Assembly (NCBI GenBank): GCA_020853705.1
Contig: JADYYK010000030.1
Span: 1 to 35,898 of the forward strand
DNA: 35,898 bases
Direction of reading: 5' to 3'
From: Deltaproteobacteria bacterium
Lineage (GTDB): Bacteria > Myxococcota_A > Polyangia > Haliangiales > JADYYK01
Both the position numbers and the translations under genes were made by a program. Shown here piece by piece: positions 7,067-14,859 of this stretch (its first letter is position 1; the number at the start of each line of letters is the position of its first letter). The notes under the pieces were generated by a model, which did not search any database, was not told the origin of the DNA, and was given only the letters and a program-made list of their open reading frames with translations.

Positions 7067-7963
7067 ATGAGGCCCTGGCACCTGGTCACACTCGCCGCGG
7101 CGGCGACGATGACGATGGCGGTGCGCGCTCGCCCGGCGGCCGCCTGTGCGGCCTGCTCGTGCGGCGATCCGACGCTGACCACGATGGGCGCCGAGCAGCC
7201 CTTCAAGGGCCGCCTGCGGGTATCCGTCGAGGTTCGCCATCGCAGCGACGCCTACGGGAGCGGCAGCGACCGTGCCGAGATCGACGAGGTCGGGCTGGTG
7301 CTGGGCGCGTCCTATGCGCCGCGCTGGTGGCTCCAGCTCGCGGCCTCGATGCCGCTCCTGTTGCGAACCGTCGACACCGCGACCACCAGCGACGACATCC
7401 GCGAGCTCGGGGACCTCGATCTCAGCAGCAAGGTGACGCTGTGGCGCGACCGCGCCTGGGCACCGCGCCAGCTCGTCGGTGTGCAAGGCGGCGTCAAGCT
7501 GGCCACCGCGCCGGTGCTGGAGGACGACAACGGCCTGCCCCTGGCGATCGAGGCGCAGCCGGGCACCAGCTCGATCGACCTCACGCTGGGCGCGTCGTAT
7601 GCGCGCTTCGCCGAGCCGTGGTCGTTCTATGCCAGCGCCGCGGGTCGCCTGCCGGTGTGGCGGCGCGAGGACATCGCGGTCGGCGCCGGCGCGCGCGGCA
7701 CCGTGGCGCTGCAGTACCAGCCCGAATACGACTGGGCCATGCGGCTGGGCAGCAACCTGCGCATCGACGCGCCGGCGCGGCTGCCGGGCTATCGCGATCC
7801 CAACACCGGCGGGGTCGTGATCTACGCGTCGCCCGGGCTGGTCATCACGCCACGCGAGGATCTCTTGCTCGAGTTCTCCATCAACGTGCCGATCGTGAAC
7901 TTGCTCGACGGCGTGCACGATGAGGGGCCCATCGTATCCGTCACCGGAGTCTATGACCTATGA
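7067..7963 (+). CDS. Outer-membrane beta-barrel protein with Cys-rich N-terminus
   Basis: This 298-residue protein has a signal sequence (residues 1 to about 26), then a Cys cluster CAACSCGDPTLTTMG, then alternating strands with aromatic residues typical of a barrel (LRVSVEVRHR, WWLQLAASMPL, WSFYASAAGRLPVW). It ends VSVTGVYDL. The CxxCxCG cluster just after the signal peptide could bind metal or form a disulfide; it is reminiscent of uncharacterised myxobacterial exported proteins. ATG 7067 is chosen because it gives a clean signal peptide; GTG 7064 precedes it. It overlaps the following lipoprotein gene by ATGA and is divergent from regBA, whose product may control it. Confidence 0.65.
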   Translation: MRPWHLVTLAAAATMTMAVRARPAAACAACSCGDPTLTTMGAEQPFKGRLRVSVEVRHRSDAYGSGSDRAEIDEVGLVLGASYAPRWWLQLAASMPLLLRTVDTATTSDDIRELGDLDLSSKVTLWRDRAWAPRQLVGVQGGVKLATAPVLEDDNGLPLAIEAQPGTSSIDLTLGASYARFAEPWSFYASAAGRLPVWRREDIAVGAGARGTVALQYQPEYDWAMRLGSNLRIDAPARLPGYRDPNTGGVVIYASPGLVITPREDLLLEFSINVPIVNLLDGVHDEGPIVSVTGVYDL

Positions 7964-8556
7964 AGCGCGCATTCCTGCTGCTGCCGTTCGCGATGCTGCT
8001 GCTCACCGCCCGCTGTGGCCATGATCACGAGAGTGACGGCGTGATCTACCTGGGCGCCGCCTCCGACGAGGCCTATCTGGTGCTCACTGACGCCGAGCCT
8101 CGTGTGATGGTGGATGACGCCATGGCGCCGGTGCTGTCATCGCCGACCGAGGGGCAGGCGCTGCCGGCGGCGACCGTGCCCACGTTCAGCTGGACGGCGG
8201 GCTTCGTCGCGGTCGACCCGCGGCGGCTGCCTGCGCGGCGGCCGGGGCACGCACCTCGGCTGCCCGCCGCGCCGGCCCCCTGGGGCGAGTCGGCCGCGCT
8301 CGCGCACCTGCCGCCGATCACGGGCGCCCTCTTCCTGCTGACCTTCAAGGCGGCCGAGGGCAACGCCGCGCCGATCGTCGTCCTGACCACCGAGTCGGGC
8401 TTCACGCCCACCGCCGAGGTGTGGACCAAGCTCAAGGCGCTGGGCGGCGCCATCACCCTCGAGATGACCGGCGCCTACCTGCGCAGCAACGTCATCGAGG
8501 AGGGGCCGTTCCGCGCCAGCTCGCCGCGCCACTTCACCATCACGACCGCGCAGTAG
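7960..8556 (+). CDS. Exported (probable lipo)protein, paralogue of the one at 17880-18362
   Basis: This 198-residue protein has a signal sequence ending near Cys19 (LLLTARCGHDHE), an imperfect lipobox. Its C-terminal half matches the 17880-18362 protein along its length: PTEGQAL and PTEGQAY, ITGALFLLTF and LTGAVYRLTF, TTESGFTPTAEVW and TTDSSYTPDATIW, then SPRHFTI and TPRSFGI. No known family is recognised. An extra Pro/Arg-rich stretch (residues 86-108) has no counterpart in the paralogue. The ATG overlaps the stop of the barrel gene (ATGA), so the two form an operon. Confidence 0.7.
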   Translation: MKRAFLLLPFAMLLLTARCGHDHESDGVIYLGAASDEAYLVLTDAEPRVMVDDAMAPVLSSPTEGQALPAATVPTFSWTAGFVAVDPRRLPARRPGHAPRLPAAPAPWGESAALAHLPPITGALFLLTFKAAEGNAAPIVVLTTESGFTPTAEVWTKLKALGGAITLEMTGAYLRSNVIEEGPFRASSPRHFTITTAQ

Positions 8557-8596
8557 CGCACGCCGGCGCCTGCCGCGCGCCGCGACCGACCGCTCC

Positions 8597-9058
8597 CTAC
8601 TCACACCTCTCGCACAGCCCCTTGAGCTGCACCTCGAGCGCACCCGCAGGGCGCCGCGCGCCCGGGCGGGCCACGATCTTGACCTCGACCTCGGGCAGGC
8701 ACGACACGTCGCCACAGTCGGTGCACACCAGGTGCGGGTGCTCCTGGGTGTGCTCGGCGCCGCCGCGGCGCAGCTCGAAGCGCCACACGTGGTCGCCGAG
8801 GTCGGTGCGCGTGACCAGGCCGGCCTGGGTCAGATCCATCAGGTTGCGGTAGATCGTGGCGCGGTCGTAGCCCAGCGGGGCCAGCGCCTCGGCGATGTCG
8901 CCGTGGCTGCGCGGGGTCGACGCCGCTGACAGCGAGCCCAGCACCGCGACGCGGGGACCCGTGCTGCGCAGCCCGGCGCCGCGCAGCTCGGTGCGCAGCT
9001 GGGCGACGGTGTCGGCCTGGGGGGGCCTTCGCTTCCTGGGCTGTGCCGCCGCCTTCAT
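8597..9058 (-). CDS. Fur-family metal regulator (Zur-like)
   Basis: This 153-residue protein has the Fur winged helix (GLRSTGPRVAVL, then DRATIYRNLMDLTQAGLV at residues 65-82). Its dimerisation half has the structural zinc Cys pairs C112xxC115 and C149xxC152 and the His-rich segment EHTQEHPHLVC. It should repress metal-uptake genes when loaded. Zur is preferred over Fur because it lies in an operon with a CobW-type GTPase and near two metal ABC importers, but the sequence alone does not settle zinc, iron or peroxide sensing. It begins 49 bp after the GTPase gene. Confidence 0.85.
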   Translation of the reverse strand: MKAAAQPRKRRPPQADTVAQLRTELRGAGLRSTGPRVAVLGSLSAASTPRSHGDIAEALAPLGYDRATIYRNLMDLTQAGLVTRTDLGDHVWRFELRRGGAEHTQEHPHLVCTDCGDVSCLPEVEVKIVARPGARRPAGALEVQLKGLCERCE

Positions 9059-9107
9059 GGCCGCTGATGATGGACCGGGCTGCCCGGCCTGGCAAGGCGC
9101 CGCGGGT

Positions 9108-10133
9108 TCACGCCGGGGTGACCGGAGATGCGCGCGTGGTGCACGCCCACAGCGCGCGCTCCAGCGCGGCCTCGTCGAGGTCGTCGCCGATCAGCACCAG
9201 CTCGGTCCGTGGCGGCCCCGCCCACGCCCCGCTCGCGGTCAGCTCGGTGCGCGCGCCGGCCCGCTGCAGAAGGTGCGGCCCCGCGGCGCCGGCCAGCCAG
9301 ACCTGCCCCTTGGCGCGCAGGAGGCGCGGCCCCTGCGCGTCGAGCACCTCGCGCAGCGCCGGCTCCAGCACGGGCGCCGCCGCGCGCCAGGTCAGCACGC
9401 CGAGCTGGCCGTGGCGATGCGCGTGCGCCCGCGCTGGCCGCACCGGGGGCGCACCCTCGCCGCGCGCGAACGCCGCCGCCGCCGCGCTGACCAGCGGCCG
9501 CTCGGCCAGCAGCCAGGCCGCCAGCGCGACGTCACCCGCGGCGCCCGGCGCGAACGCCGCCAGCTCGGCCTCGGGCGCCGCCGCCGCCAGCGCGCGCCGT
9601 GTCGCCAGCGCGGCCTCGGGCGCCGCCAGGTCGAGCTTGCTCAGCAGCACGCGGTCGGCGACCTCGGCCTGCGCGCGCGCCTCGGCCCGCGTCTCCAGCA
9701 GCCCGGCGCCGACCTCGGCGTCGACCACGGTGACCACGCCGGCCGGCGTCAGCCCGGCGTTGCCCGGCGTGCCCAGCCCCTCCAGCAGCGCCGCCGGCTC
9801 TGCGATCCCGGTGGTCTCGAGGACGACATGGTCGGGCCGCGTGCGCGCGATGAGGTCGTGGATGCCGCGCCACAGGTCGACCTGCAGGTCGACCTTGCAG
9901 CACACACAGCCGCCCGACAGCTCGATGAGGTCGCTGCCGCGCGACGCCAGCAGGCTGGCGTCGACGTTGACTCGGCCGAGGTCGTTGACCAGCAGCGCCA
10001 CCCGCCGACCACCCGGCCGCAGCGCGCCCAGCACGCGGTTCAGCGCCGTGGTCTTGCCCGCGCCCAGGAAGCCGGTCAGCACCAGCATGGGCACCCGCAG
10101 CTGTCCGCGGTCCTCGTCTCGGTCGGCTGCCAC
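9108..10133 (-). CDS. G3E-family CobW-like GTPase, probable metallochaperone
   Basis: This 341-residue protein has Walker A GFLGAGKTT (residues 21-29), the CxCC metal motif GGCVCCK (74-80), the switch VLETTGIAEP, and LSKLD at the NKxD position. A His-containing linker (RAHAHRHGQLG) leads to a C-terminal CobW_C domain (TWRAAAPVLEPALREVL). COG0523 proteins of this kind insert zinc into client enzymes under zinc shortage, and many are Zur-regulated. The GTG start at 10133 has an AGGTG ribosome site five bases upstream. It is divergent from the ZIP-ArsP operon, and the shared intergenic region holds a 7-1-7 inverted repeat. Confidence 0.87.
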   Translation of the reverse strand: MAADRDEDRGQLRVPMLVLTGFLGAGKTTALNRVLGALRPGGRRVALLVNDLGRVNVDASLLASRGSDLIELSGGCVCCKVDLQVDLWRGIHDLIARTRPDHVVLETTGIAEPAALLEGLGTPGNAGLTPAGVVTVVDAEVGAGLLETRAEARAQAEVADRVLLSKLDLAAPEAALATRRALAAAAPEAELAAFAPGAAGDVALAAWLLAERPLVSAAAAAFARGEGAPPVRPARAHAHRHGQLGVLTWRAAAPVLEPALREVLDAQGPRLLRAKGQVWLAGAAGPHLLQRAGARTELTASGAWAGPPRTELVLIGDDLDEAALERALWACTTRASPVTPA

Positions 10134-10183
10134 GCGGCACCTTTAGCGACCCGGGCCGTGCGGCGCAAGCGCCAATCCGTTGT

Positions 10184-10198
10184 TGCAACTAAGTTACA
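10184..10198. promoter_or_regulatory. 7-1-7 inverted repeat, candidate Zur/Fur operator
   Basis: TGCAACT-A-AGTTACA pairs at six of seven positions around one central base, the same architecture as the 7-1-7 boxes bound by Fur-family regulators. It sits in an AT-richer patch between the divergent CobW gene and the ten-gene run, 11 bp before a candidate -35 box. GTTGCAAC at its left edge is itself palindromic. The regulator at 8597-9058 is the natural candidate to bind here. Confidence 0.45.
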
Positions 10199-10209
10199 GG
10201 TGCAATCGG

Positions 10210-10238
10210 TTGACGGCCACGCCGATCTGCACTACGAC
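10210..10238 (+). promoter_or_regulatory. Candidate sigma-70-type promoter of the ten-gene run
   Basis: TTGACG at 10210-10215 and TACGAC at 10233-10238 are separated by 17 bases. The -35 is good and the -10 weak (three of six). Transcription would start about 30 bases before the ATG at 10277. Confidence 0.35.
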
Positions 10239-10276
10239 CCTCGCGTGCGCGCCCGGGGCCATGAGGGGCCGATGAC

Positions 10277-12082
10277 ATGACCATCGTCCTCATCAGCATC
10301 GTCGCCCTGGCGGCGGGGCCGCTGGTGCACCACTTCGCGCGCAGCTTCCGTGCCGCGCTGGCGGCGCTCGACGGCTTCGTGCTGGTCACCGTGGGCGGCC
10401 TGGTGCTGCTGCGCCTCCTGCCCCAGGCGCTGCGCGTCGGCGGCCTGTGGGCGGCCGGGGCCGCGCTGCTCGGCTTCCTGGCCATCGGTGGCATCGAGCG
10501 GGTCGCCGGCCCCCGCGCCGGCGCCGCGCGCTCGCTGGCCGTCGTCCTGGCCACGCTGGGCTTCGCGCTGCACGAGGCGCTCGACGGCGTCGCTCTGGCG
10601 GCCTCCCAGGCCGGCGGCCACAACCACGATCACCTGCTGCCGCTGGCCATCACGCTGCACCGCGTGCCCATCGGCCTGGCGGTGTGGTGGCTGGTACGTC
10701 CGACCTACGGCGTGCGCGCCGCGCTGACCGCGCTGGCCGGCGTGGCCCTCGCCATCGCCACCGGCTGGCTGGTCGGCACCCGCGCCCTCGAGGTCATGTC
10801 GGGCCGCGAGGTCGCGCTGTTCCAGGGCCTGGCCGGCGGCGCCCTGCTGCACATCATCGTGCACCGCCCTGGCGGCCCCGAGGCCACCGGCGCGCGCTGG
10901 GCCAGCGGCCTCGGCGCGCTGGCCGCCGCTGGCGTGCTGCTGGCCATGGCGGAGACCGAGCTCGGCCCCGCCATCCCCACCGGCGAGCTCAGCGCCAGCA
11001 CCACCTTCCTGGCGCTGGCCACCAGCGCCGCGCCGACCCTGTTGCTGGCCTTCCTGTGCGCCGGCCTGCTGCACGAGCTGCTGCCGACCGCGGGCGTGGC
11101 CTGGCTGTCGCGCGGCGGTCGCCTGGCCCAGGCCGCGCGCGGGATCGCGGTCGGTGCGCCGGTGCCCATCTGCTCGTGTGGTGTGCAGCCGCTGTACCGC
11201 AGCCTGCTCGCGCGCGGTGCGCCCGCCGCCGCCGGCCTGGCGTTGCTGCTGACAGCGCCCGCGCTCGGGCTCGACGCGCTGTTCCTGTCCGTGCCTCTCC
11301 TGGGTGGCGCGCTGGCGCTGCTGCGCCTCGGCGCCGCGCTGCTGCTCGCGCTGCTGGTCGCGGTGCTGGTGGCGCCGCTCGCGCGCAGCGCCGCCGCCAC
11401 TGTCGCGCCCGCGTCACCCCCCACGCGCCCCGTGGGCAGCCGGCTGCTCGGCGCGCTGCGCATCGGCTTCGGCGAGGTCGTCGACCACAGCGGCCCCTGG
11501 CTGCTGGTCGGCCTCGGCGCCGCCGCGCTGGTCGAACCCTACCTCCCCCTCGACCTGCTGACGCGCATCCCCTCCGCCGCCCAGGTCCCGCTGCTGGCGC
11601 TGCTCGGGGTGCCGATCTATCTGTGCGCCACCGGCGCGACGCCGCTGGTCGCCATCCTCATCCACAAGGGGATCTCCCCCGGCGCCGCGCTGGCCTTCCT
11701 GCTCACCGGCCCGGCCATGAGCATCTCCACCTTCGCGACCCTGGCCGCGCTCCACGGCCAGCGCGCCGCCGCCGCCTTCGCCGCCGCCGTCTTCGCCCTC
11801 GCCGTCGCCCTCGGCCTCGGCCTCGACGCCGCCCTGGCGCCGGGTGCCGGCCTCGACCTGCACGCCCTGGGCACCCAGGCCCCGGGCCGCCTGGCCGCGG
11901 TGTTTGTCGCCGCCCTGGCCGCCCTGCTCGCGGCCTCCCTGGTGCGCCAGGGCGCCCGCGGATTCCTCGGTCAAATCCTCAGCGTGCGCGGCCGCGACCA
12001 CGCCCACGAGCACGGCCCCGCCGACCACGACCATCACCACGACCACCACCATCACGATCCTGATCATGCGCATCACCATTGA
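10277..12082 (+). CDS. Fusion of a ZIP-like domain and an ArsP-type permease with His-rich tail
   Basis: This 601-residue membrane protein has three parts. Residues 1-225 resemble a ZIP metal transporter, with HEALDGVAL (99-107) and HRVPIGL (128-134) in the positions of the two metal-binding helices and a His loop (GGHNHDH) between. Residues 250-560 match the ArsP_1/DUF318 permease family, with PICSCGVQPLYRSL (Cys299, Cys301) and a second half-repeat YLCATGATPLVAILIHKG followed by FLLTGPAMSIS. The last 25 residues are mostly His and Asp, suggesting metal binding. ATG 10277 has GAGGGG about nine bases upstream. The frame is continuous, so this is a true fusion. Substrate and direction are unknown; zinc or a related ion is likely from context. 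Confidence 0.8.
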   Translation: MTIVLISIVALAAGPLVHHFARSFRAALAALDGFVLVTVGGLVLLRLLPQALRVGGLWAAGAALLGFLAIGGIERVAGPRAGAARSLAVVLATLGFALHEALDGVALAASQAGGHNHDHLLPLAITLHRVPIGLAVWWLVRPTYGVRAALTALAGVALAIATGWLVGTRALEVMSGREVALFQGLAGGALLHIIVHRPGGPEATGARWASGLGALAAAGVLLAMAETELGPAIPTGELSASTTFLALATSAAPTLLLAFLCAGLLHELLPTAGVAWLSRGGRLAQAARGIAVGAPVPICSCGVQPLYRSLLARGAPAAAGLALLLTAPALGLDALFLSVPLLGGALALLRLGAALLLALLVAVLVAPLARSAAATVAPASPPTRPVGSRLLGALRIGFGEVVDHSGPWLLVGLGAAALVEPYLPLDLLTRIPSAAQVPLLALLGVPIYLCATGATPLVAILIHKGISPGAALAFLLTGPAMSISTFATLAALHGQRAAAAFAAAVFALAVALGLGLDAALAPGAGLDLHALGTQAPGRLAAVFVAALAALLAASLVRQGARGFLGQILSVRGRDHAHEHGPADHDHHHDHHHHDPDHAHHH

Positions 12083-12549
12083 TGGCGCACTTGACCCGCA
12101 TGCAAATCGGCCCTAAAGCAATGGAGCGCATGCGCCCGCCCGCCACAGCTCCGCACCGGCACTCGCGCATCGCCCTCGGCGCCGCCCTGCTGGCGGTCTG
12201 GATGCTGGTCGCCGACCTCGGCGCCCTGGCCCACCAGGCCCTGGTGCAGCACGCCGTGTGCAGCGAGCATGGCGAGTCGATCCACGTCAGCCCGAGCCAC
12301 GACGCCGCCAGCCCGGACGCCGAGCCCACCACCCGCGCCGAGCTGCACCGCCACACCTCCAGCACCACGGGCGACGCCCACGAGCACTGCTCGATCGACG
12401 CCACCGCGGCCAGCACCACGCCACCCGCCAGCCCCGCGATCACGCCCACGCGCACGCCCGCGACCTCGCCGCGCGCGCTGCTCACGGCGGCCCTGCCGCC
12501 CCGCCTCGCCACCTTCCGCCTCGCGCCCAAGACCTCCCCTCCAGCGTAG
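12082..12549 (+). CDS. Small His-rich exported or membrane-anchored protein
   Basis: This is a 155-residue protein with one hydrophobic segment (IALGAALLAVWMLVADLGALA). After it come HQALVQHAVCSEHGESIHVSPSH and later HRHTSSTTGDAHEHC, rich in His and Cys, then a Pro/Thr/Ala tail. This suggests a metal-binding periplasmic protein. The QHxxCxEHGExxH pattern recalls small uncharacterised proteins found near metal transport genes, but no named family is claimed. The ATG at 12082 shares a base with the stop of the fusion gene (TGATG); ATG 12121 is an alternative. It lies between the ZIP-ArsP fusion and the porin gene. Confidence 0.6.
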   Translation: MAHLTRMQIGPKAMERMRPPATAPHRHSRIALGAALLAVWMLVADLGALAHQALVQHAVCSEHGESIHVSPSHDAASPDAEPTTRAELHRHTSSTTGDAHEHCSIDATAASTTPPASPAITPTRTPATSPRALLTAALPPRLATFRLAPKTSPPA

Positions 12550-12594
12550 CCGCAGCGACCCCCAAGTCGTCTCGCTCACGCAAACGGAGGACAC

Positions 12595-13932
12595 ATGCGC
12601 ATGGCCACACGCGCGCTCACCGGGCTGGTCCCGGTGTTCGCGCTGCACCTGGCCACCGCCCGGGCCGAGTCGCCCGACGGTGGACCACCCGACAGCAGCA
12701 CCGCCACGGCTCCCGATGGCGGCACCGCCACACCCGCGACCACCACGCCCGCGGCCGTCGACGCCGACGCCGCCACACCCGAGCTGACCCCCGAGGAGCT
12801 GGCCGAGCTGGCCGCCGCCACCGGCTCCGACAGCGCCGCCGTCAAGCCCCTGCCCGAAACCCCAAAGGGCGGCGGCGCCGGCCAGTCGCTCAACCCCGAC
12901 ATCGCCGTCATCACCGACGTCGTGCTGGGCTGGTTCAACACCGACAGCCCGCTGCAGGTCGGCGGCCATGATCCGGCCGAAAATGGCTTCAGCTTGCAGC
13001 AGGTCGAGCTGGCCATCGGCAAGGCCGTCGACCCCTACTTCCGCATGGACGCCAACCTGGTCTTCGGCCACGACGGCGTCGAGGTCGAGGAGGCCTTCGC
13101 CACCACGCTGGCGCTGCCGCACAGCCTGCAGGTGCGCGCCGGCCAGTTCCTGACCCGCTTCGGTCGCCTCAACAACACCCATCTGCATGCCTGGGACTTC
13201 GTCGACCAGCCCTTTGCGCTGTCCCGCGTGTTCGGCGGCGAGGGCAATCGCGGCGTCGGCGCCGAGCTGTCCTGGCTGACCCCGCTGTCCTGGTACGTCG
13301 AGCTGGTGGGCTCCGCCAGCGAGGCGCGCGGCGAGGGCACCACGCGCAGCTTCCTGGGCGAGGCCGACGTCGACGAGGACAGCCCGCTCGACTTCGAGTA
13401 CGTCCTCGCCGCCAAGCAGTTCTTCGCCCTCAGCGACAACTGGTCGCTGGCCTGGGGCCTGTCGTGGGCCACTGGCCCCAACCCCAGCGGCGACTCCACC
13501 CGCAGCGACATCTTCGGCACCGACATCTTCCTCAAGTACCGCCCCATCACCTACGGCAGCCACACCGTGGTCTCGCTGCAGACCGAGGCGCTGTACCGCC
13601 GGCGCCAGGTCCCCGACGACACCCTGCAGGACGTCAACGGCTATGCCCAGCTGTTCTGGCGCTTCGCCCAGCGCTGGGGCACCGCCGCCCGCTACGAGTA
13701 CGGCACCGGCGCCTACAGCGCCGACGGCGCCCGGGTGCCCGATCCGCTCGACCCGTTCTGGACCGGGCTGCGCCAGCGCACCAGCGCCGCCATCACGTTC
13801 TGGCCGACCGAGTTCTCGCGCCTGCGCCTGCAGGCCTCGGCTGACTTCCTGCAATGGCAAGACAAGCCCAATCTGGCTGCTTTTCTCGCACTCGAGTTCA
13901 ACGCTGGCGCCCATGGCGCGCACGCCTTCTAG
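12595..13932 (+). CDS. Porin-like outer-membrane beta-barrel in the metal operon
   Basis: This 445-residue protein has a signal peptide (residues 1-24, ending ATARA), a low-complexity Ala/Thr/Pro/Asp linker to about 95, then a barrel domain to a C-terminal Phe, the usual signal for outer-membrane insertion. Amphipathic strands are visible, for example SLQVRAGQFLTRFG, WYVELVGSAS, WSLAWGLSWATG and SAAITFWPTEFSRLRLQASADF. There is no TonB box or plug, so a passive porin is favoured over a TonB receptor. GGAGG at 12586-12590 lies four bases before the ATG. It immediately precedes the metal-binding protein gene, so passage of metal or a metal complex across the outer membrane is the likely job. 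Confidence 0.72.
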   Translation: MRMATRALTGLVPVFALHLATARAESPDGGPPDSSTATAPDGGTATPATTTPAAVDADAATPELTPEELAELAAATGSDSAAVKPLPETPKGGGAGQSLNPDIAVITDVVLGWFNTDSPLQVGGHDPAENGFSLQQVELAIGKAVDPYFRMDANLVFGHDGVEVEEAFATTLALPHSLQVRAGQFLTRFGRLNNTHLHAWDFVDQPFALSRVFGGEGNRGVGAELSWLTPLSWYVELVGSASEARGEGTTRSFLGEADVDEDSPLDFEYVLAAKQFFALSDNWSLAWGLSWATGPNPSGDSTRSDIFGTDIFLKYRPITYGSHTVVSLQTEALYRRRQVPDDTLQDVNGYAQLFWRFAQRWGTAARYEYGTGAYSADGARVPDPLDPFWTGLRQRTSAAITFWPTEFSRLRLQASADFLQWQDKPNLAAFLALEFNAGAHGAHAF

Positions 13933-13941
13933 GAGCCGCAC

Positions 13942-14859
13942 ATGAAGCTGTCATCGCTCACCTCGTTCCTCGCCGCCGCCATCGCCGCGCTGCTGCCCGC
14001 GCGCGCCCACGCCAAGCTGGCCATCGTCGCCACCGTGCCGGACCTCGGCGCCCTGGCGCGCGAGATCGGCGGCGACCGGGTCAGCGTCACCACGCTTGCG
14101 CTGCCGACCCAGGATCCCCACTTCGTCGACGCCCGGCCCAACCTGGCGCTGGCCCTCAACAAGGCCGACCTCCTGATGTCGATCGGCCTCGGTCTCGAGG
14201 TGGGCTGGCTGCCCACGCTGCAGACCGCCGCGCGCAACCCCAAGATCCAGAACGGCAGCGCGGGCTTCCTGGAGTGCTCGCAGTTCGTCAAGCTGCTCGA
14301 CGTGCCCGCGGTCGCCGTCGACCGCAGCCAGGGCGACATCCACCCCACCGGCAACCCGCACTACCTGTACGACCCGCGCGCCGCCGTCCTGGTCGCGCGC
14401 GGGATCGCGCGCCGCCTCGGCGAACTCGACCCCAAGAACGCGCAGATCTACGACACCAACGCCAAGGGCTTCTCGGACCGCCTGGAGGCCGCGCGTCGCG
14501 GCTGGGAGAAGCAGCTGGCTCCGCTGCGCGGCGCCGGCATCATCACGTTCCACAAGTCGTGGGTCTATCTCAGCGACTGGCTCGGCCTCGACGAGGTCGG
14601 CTACATCGAGCCCAAGCCCGGCATCCCGCCCAACCCGTCTCACGTCGCGCGCCTGCTCGGCCTGGGCAAGCAGCGCAAGGTCCGCCTGATCCTGCAGGAG
14701 GCCTACTACCCCGACAGCACCTCCAAGTTCCTGGGCGGCAAGCTCGGCGCCGCCACCCTGAAGCTGGCCGGCGGCACCGACTTCCGCGCCAACCAGTCCT
14801 ACCTCGGGCGCATGCAGGCGCTGGTCAAGCAGCTCGCGGCCACGCTGGCCACACCATGA
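13942..14859 (+). CDS. Metal ABC transporter substrate-binding protein (second system)
   Basis: This 305-residue A-I binding protein has a signal peptide (1-24, RAHA). The expected four metal ligands are all present: His60 (TQDPHFVDARP), His140 (GNPHYLYDP), His204 (ITFHKSWVYL) and Glu253 (LQEAYYP). It is thus a complete site, unlike the protein at 2678-3622, and the two share little beyond the fold. It lacks the long His-rich loop of many zinc-specific ZnuA proteins, so zinc or manganese both remain possible. AGGAG overlaps the stop of the porin gene and precedes the ATG by six bases. Its stop overlaps the ATPase start (ATGA). Confidence 0.87.
   Translation: MKLSSLTSFLAAAIAALLPARAHAKLAIVATVPDLGALAREIGGDRVSVTTLALPTQDPHFVDARPNLALALNKADLLMSIGLGLEVGWLPTLQTAARNPKIQNGSAGFLECSQFVKLLDVPAVAVDRSQGDIHPTGNPHYLYDPRAAVLVARGIARRLGELDPKNAQIYDTNAKGFSDRLEAARRGWEKQLAPLRGAGIITFHKSWVYLSDWLGLDEVGYIEPKPGIPPNPSHVARLLGLGKQRKVRLILQEAYYPDSTSKFLGGKLGAATLKLAGGTDFRANQSYLGRMQALVKQLAATLATP

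Noticed and set aside
12595..13932. Annotation as a TonB-dependent receptor
   Set aside because: No TonB box or plug domain is visible and 445 residues is too short; a porin-like barrel fits better.
12073..13941. 622-codon minus-strand frame opposite the porin gene
   Set aside because: It lies opposite a gene with signal peptide, ribosome site and barrel features. Its product is Gly/Gln/Arg/Val-rich, the usual antisense shadow in GC-rich DNA.
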